Positions 61,228-64,000 of a DNA stretch of 64,000 bases are shown piece after piece. Source of the stretch: Geothrix edaphica (GTDB taxonomy: Bacteria; Acidobacteriota; Holophagae; Holophagales; Holophagaceae); the NCBI RefSeq assembly GCF_030268045.1, contig NZ_BSDC01000001.1:62001-126000 (forward strand). Direction: 5' to 3'. The position numbers were made by a program, and so were the translations under genes. How positions within the stretch are numbered: position 1 is the stretch's first letter; each line of letters starts with the position of its first letter. The notes beneath the pieces were generated by a model. The model was given only the letters and a program-made list of their open reading frames with translations, was not told the DNA's origin and searched no databases.

Positions 61228-62115
61228 TCAGCCCCGCCAGATCTCCACTTCGGGTTCCAGGGCCACACCTGAGCGTTCCCGCACCACGGCTTGCACCCGA
61301 TCCATCAGCTCCGCGAACTCGGCGGCGGTGGCGTGGCCGTGGTTCACCAGGAAGTTGGCGTGCTCGGGGCTCACCTCGGCGTCGCCCACGCGCAGGCCCT
61401 TGAGGCCCGCCTGGTCGATGAGGCGGCCGGCGCTCTGGCCCGGCGGGTTCTTGAAGATGCAGCCGGCGTTGCGCTTTGACAGCGGCTGGCTGGTGCCGCG
61501 CTTGGCCCGGTAGTCGGCCACCTGGGCACGGATGGTGGTGGGGTCGCCCGCTGCCAGCTGGGCCGTGGCCGACAGCACCACATGGCCTCCCGTGAGGAAG
61601 CTCCAGCGGTACTTGAACTCGCCGGGCTCCGGCGCCTTCTCCACCAGGTCGCCCTCGGGGGTGAGGAAGCGGTAGCGCGTGAGCACGTCCACCCACTCGC
61701 GTCCGTAGGCGCCGGCATTCATGCGGATGGCGCCGCCCAGCGAGCCTGGAATCCCGCTGGCGAACTCCAGGCCCGACAGCCCCGCGGCGGCGGCGGCTTC
61801 GGCCAGGGCGATGTGGCCGTGGCTGGCGGGGGCCGTGAGCTGATGACCCTCTCGGGAAACCGTCTTCGGCAGGGCCAGGCGCAGCACCGGCGTATCGATG
61901 TCGCCCAGCACCACCAGGTTCGAGCCGCCCCCCAGCACCCGCCAGGGCAGGCCCTCCCGGACGCAGGCCCGCACGAAGGTCTGGGCTTCGGTCTCGGTGG
62001 TGGGCTCGAAGAGCCAGCGGCAGAGCCCGCCCACGCCCAGGGTGGTGAGGCGCGCGAAGGACACGTCCCGGCGATGCGGGACTTTGAGCAGATCATCGGG
62101 GAGGCGGCGCGTCAT
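61228..62115 (-). CDS. murB: UDP-N-acetylmuramate dehydrogenase
   Basis: 295 residues. FAD-dependent reduction of UDP-GlcNAc-enolpyruvate to UDP-MurNAc. FAD-binding WRVLGGGSNLVV and GLEFASGIPGSLGGAIRMNAGAYG, catalytic C-terminal NAGCIFKNPPGQSAGRLIDQAGL (Cys at the proton-donor position, as in type II MurB), and the final Glu in EPEVEIWRG. Of a length that fits type II. In dcw clusters murB precedes ftsQ; here the ECF42 pair lies between. Confidence 0.96.
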   Translation of the reverse strand: MTRRLPDDLLKVPHRRDVSFARLTTLGVGGLCRWLFEPTTETEAQTFVRACVREGLPWRVLGGGSNLVVLGDIDTPVLRLALPKTVSREGHQLTAPASHGHIALAEAAAAAGLSGLEFASGIPGSLGGAIRMNAGAYGREWVDVLTRYRFLTPEGDLVEKAPEPGEFKYRWSFLTGGHVVLSATAQLAAGDPTTIRAQVADYRAKRGTSQPLSKRNAGCIFKNPPGQSAGRLIDQAGLKGLRVGDAEVSPEHANFLVNHGHATAAEFAELMDRVQAVVRERSGVALEPEVEIWRG

Positions 62116-62139
62116 CGGGTTCAGTATGGACGAACCGGC

Positions 62140-62721
62140 TCAGGCGCCCGCTTCCGGCGTGGGCCGGAGGGAGGCCAGCACCATCTCCAGCAGCCCGTCG
62201 ATCATGGCGCGGAGCTCCTCGGCGTCCTTGGCGGATTCCTTGAAGCCGTGGACGGCGCGGGTGAGGACGCGGGCGATCTGCCCGGGCGGGAGCGCCTTTG
62301 CGGGGGCCGTGGCGCTCAGGGGCGCGAGGATGCCCACCAGCTCGGCCTCGAAGGTGGCGATGGCCTGGTCGATGGCCTCCTTGGCGAAGGCGAGGCCGCC
62401 GTGGAGAGGTTCCCGCAGCTCCGGCGAGGCCTCGAAGAACCCGAAGGGACGCACGGCCCAGAGGTCGAAGGCGAAGCGGAGCTTTTCCAGGGGGGTGGGC
62501 CGGGCGTCCAGGCCCTGCCGGATCTCCTGCAGCGTGCGGGCCGTGAAGGCGCGGAGGACGGCCTCGAAGACCTCCTCCTTGTTGCAGAACACCAGGTAGA
62601 GGGCCGGCCGGGACATGCCCGCGGCGGCGGCGAGGTCGCCCATGGTGGTCCGCCGGTAGCCGAAGCGGAGGAACACGGATTCGGCGGCCTCCAGGACCCG
62701 GGCCTTCTTCTCGTTTCCCAT
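62140..62721 (-). CDS. TetR-family repressor
   Basis: 193 residues. N-terminal TetR HTH: RVLEAAESVFLRFGYRRTTMGDLAAAAGMSRPALYLVFCNKEEVFEAVL. The C-terminal ligand domain is not classifiable. Divergent from the SDR gene with palindromes between, so it most likely controls that gene and itself. It lies 24 bp upstream of murB on the same strand, so readthrough into murB is possible. Confidence 0.92.
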   Translation of the reverse strand: MGNEKKARVLEAAESVFLRFGYRRTTMGDLAAAAGMSRPALYLVFCNKEEVFEAVLRAFTARTLQEIRQGLDARPTPLEKLRFAFDLWAVRPFGFFEASPELREPLHGGLAFAKEAIDQAIATFEAELVGILAPLSATAPAKALPPGQIARVLTRAVHGFKESAKDAEELRAMIDGLLEMVLASLRPTPEAGA

Positions 62722-62731
62722 GAAAAGAGTG

Positions 62732-62756
62732 TTGACAAAATTTGTCTGATTGTCAA
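62732..62756. promoter_or_regulatory. divergent TetR operator and promoters
   Basis: GACAAA-A-TTTGTC (62734-62746) is a perfect 6-bp-arm palindrome, and TTGACA ... TGTCAA (62732-62756) forms a wider inverted repeat. On the plus strand TTGACA with a 17-bp spacer leads to AATATT (62755-62760). On the minus strand a mirror TTGACA also faces the tetR start. Binding would cover both promoters. Confidence 0.6.
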
Positions 62757-62810
62757 TATTGGCCTTCTGACATTATTAGTCATTGTGTCAAATCGATCAT
62801 GGAGAACGAC

Positions 62811-63728
62811 ATGGCTCAAGAAGGTTGGACCTGGGCCCAGGTCCCCGATCAGACCGGCCGGGTGGCAGTGGTCACCGGGGCCTCCTCCGGCACCGGTTTC
62901 GAGGCGGCCCGCATCCTGGCGGCCTGCCGGGCCACGGTGGTCCTGGCCTGCCGGAGCCTGCCCAAGGCCGAGGAGTCGGCGCGGCACATTCGGGCGCTGC
63001 ATCCCGGAGCCCGGGTGGAGGTCCAGGCCCTCGATCTGGCCTCTCTGGCCTCCGTGCGGAGGGCGTCCGCGGACCTGCTGGCCCGCTTCGACCGCCTGGA
63101 CCTGCTCCTCAACAACGCCGGGGTGATGGTCCCGCCCCATGGGAAGACCGAGGACGGGTTCGAGCTGCAGCTCGGCACCAACCACTTCGGCCCCTTCGCA
63201 CTCACGGGTCTCCTGCTGGAGCGCCTGCTGGCCACGCCGGGCTCCCGGGTGGTCACCATGAGCAGCGGGGCCCACCGCAGCGGCCGCATCTATGCCGACG
63301 ACATGGACTTTGACGGCGGCTATCGGGCCTGGGCCGCCTACGGTCAGTCCAAACTGGCCAACCTCCTCTTCGCCTATGAGCTCCAGCGCCGCCTGGAGGC
63401 GGCCGGTTCGACGACGCGTTCCGTGGCCGCCCACCCCGGCTGGGCGAGAACGGAGCTCCAGCGCCATGCGGGCTGGATCCGCTGGCTACGGGCCCTGGGC
63501 CTGGAGGCCCTGCTGAGCCAGGAGGCCTTCGGCGGCGCCCAGCCCCTGCTGCGGGCCGCCACGGATCCCGCCGTGACCGGGGGCGAGTATTTCGGTCCCT
63601 CAGGCTTCCAGGAGCTGAAGGGGGCGCCCGTGCGGGTGCGGTCCACGGCCCGGTCCCGGGACGAGGGCCTCCAGCGCTGGATGTGGCGGCGCTCCGAGCA
63701 GCGCACGGGGGTGGTGTATCCGATCTGA
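62811..63728 (+). CDS. short-chain dehydrogenase/reductase (retinol-dehydrogenase-like)
   Basis: 305 residues from ATG 62811, which has GGAG 6 bp upstream. Rossmann SDR: NAD(P)-binding VTGASSGTGFEAA (Gly-rich loop with Thr for the usual Ile), LLLNNAGVM, catalytic Ser in VTMSSGAH and Y-G-Q-S-K (Tyr-x-x-x-Lys), then AAHPGWARTEL. Resembles the light-dependent protochlorophyllide reductase/retinol dehydrogenase-like group; substrate unknown. Probably repressed by the TetR protein. Confidence 0.9.
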   Translation: MAQEGWTWAQVPDQTGRVAVVTGASSGTGFEAARILAACRATVVLACRSLPKAEESARHIRALHPGARVEVQALDLASLASVRRASADLLARFDRLDLLLNNAGVMVPPHGKTEDGFELQLGTNHFGPFALTGLLLERLLATPGSRVVTMSSGAHRSGRIYADDMDFDGGYRAWAAYGQSKLANLLFAYELQRRLEAAGSTTRSVAAHPGWARTELQRHAGWIRWLRALGLEALLSQEAFGGAQPLLRAATDPAVTGGEYFGPSGFQELKGAPVRVRSTARSRDEGLQRWMWRRSEQRTGVVYPI

Positions 63729-63744
63729 CCGTCTCCGCAAGACC

Positions 63745-64000
63745 GTGGCCCTGCTCTTTGCCGCCGCCGTGGCCGGGGGCTTCTGGGCCGCCGGCTCCTC
63801 CCCCGACTTTCTCAGGAGTTCCCGCATGGAACGATCTCCGCAGTGGCGCGATGGGCGCTTCCGCAACCCCCAGACCCTCTGGAACGACCCCTGGGGCGCC
63901 GTCGGCAGCCTCTTCCGGCGGGACCGGAACTCGACGCCCCGGGAGCCCCTGCCCGTGGCGCACCCGACCCGCGCCGACCTGGAAGCGGCCGCTCCTTCGG
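63745..64000 (+). CDS. metallo-beta-lactamase-fold hydrolase, N-terminal part only
   Basis: Open to the window end (about 85 codons). The N-terminus is hydrophobic (VALLFAAAVAGGFWAAG), probably a signal or anchor, followed by ERSPQWRDGRFRNPQTLWNDPWG, the typical start of NAPE-PLD/UlaG-like MBL hydrolases. The start may be GTG 63745 or ATG 63826 (AGGAG upstream). The catalytic HxHxDH lies beyond the window. Confidence 0.6.
   Translation, partial: MALLFAAAVAGGFWAAGSSPDFLRSSRMERSPQWRDGRFRNPQTLWNDPWGAVGSLFRRDRNSTPREPLPVAHPTRADLEAAAPS

Overview
The window is high-GC chromosomal DNA of a Gram-negative, aerobically respiring bacterium. Lnt and a lipobox lipoprotein point to an outer membrane. A cytochrome-bc1-free chain (alternative complex III plus a caa3 oxidase) fits Acidobacteriota, perhaps Holophagae/Geothrix-like, but that placement is inferred from gene content and recall, not from a search.

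Layout. 1-7.1 kb: a GxxExxY protein, a LEA-like lipoprotein, a HAD hydrolase, RNase G, panD, two tandem secreted paralogues, and panB-panC. 7.1-24.1 kb: one long minus-strand respiratory operon, actA-x-actB-actC-actDE-actF-cytochrome c-sco-ctaD-ctaE-ctaF-ctaC-ctaB, followed by a large pseudokinase/ATPase/TPR protein and a good terminator. Most junctions overlap by 4 bp. 24.6-28.0 kb: trmH-lnt-GNAT-maf, also overlapping. 28.1-33.2 kb on the plus strand: OPT transporter, PqqD-like protein, clpS and clpA.

32.56-52.57 kb is a 20-kb integrative island inside clpA. The 3' 705 bp of clpA, running into the start of aat, occur twice without gaps: at 32555-33259, completing clpA, and at 52551-53255, next to intact aat. 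The copies are diverged (about 90 percent protein identity by eye), so the element appears to carry its own clpA 3' cap from another host. A tyrosine recombinase ends 229 bp from the right junction. Cargo includes an AT-rich three-gene Lamassu/DdmABC-like (ABC-3C) defence operon, an integron-cassette-like segment with a 43-aa gene, a histone-deacetylase-family enzyme, an AlbA_2/Schlafen-type protein, 16-bp iteron-like repeats before a possible replication protein, an ArsR regulator pair, a second recombinase, an IS1595-type zinc-ribbon remnant, and a queuine-transglycosylase-superfamily protein resembling DpdA DNA transglycosylases. Several genes are unrecognised.

53.2-64 kb is host DNA again: aat (once the third gene of an N-degron operon clpS-clpA-aat), a desaturase with a long helical tail, a nucleotidyltransferase/small-ORF pair, and a cell-division cluster ftsZ-ftsA-ftsQ...murB that is split by an ECF42-type sigma factor and its DGPF/YciI partner. 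It ends with a TetR-SDR divergon and the start of a metallo-beta-lactamase-fold hydrolase. No rRNA, tRNA or CRISPR was seen.
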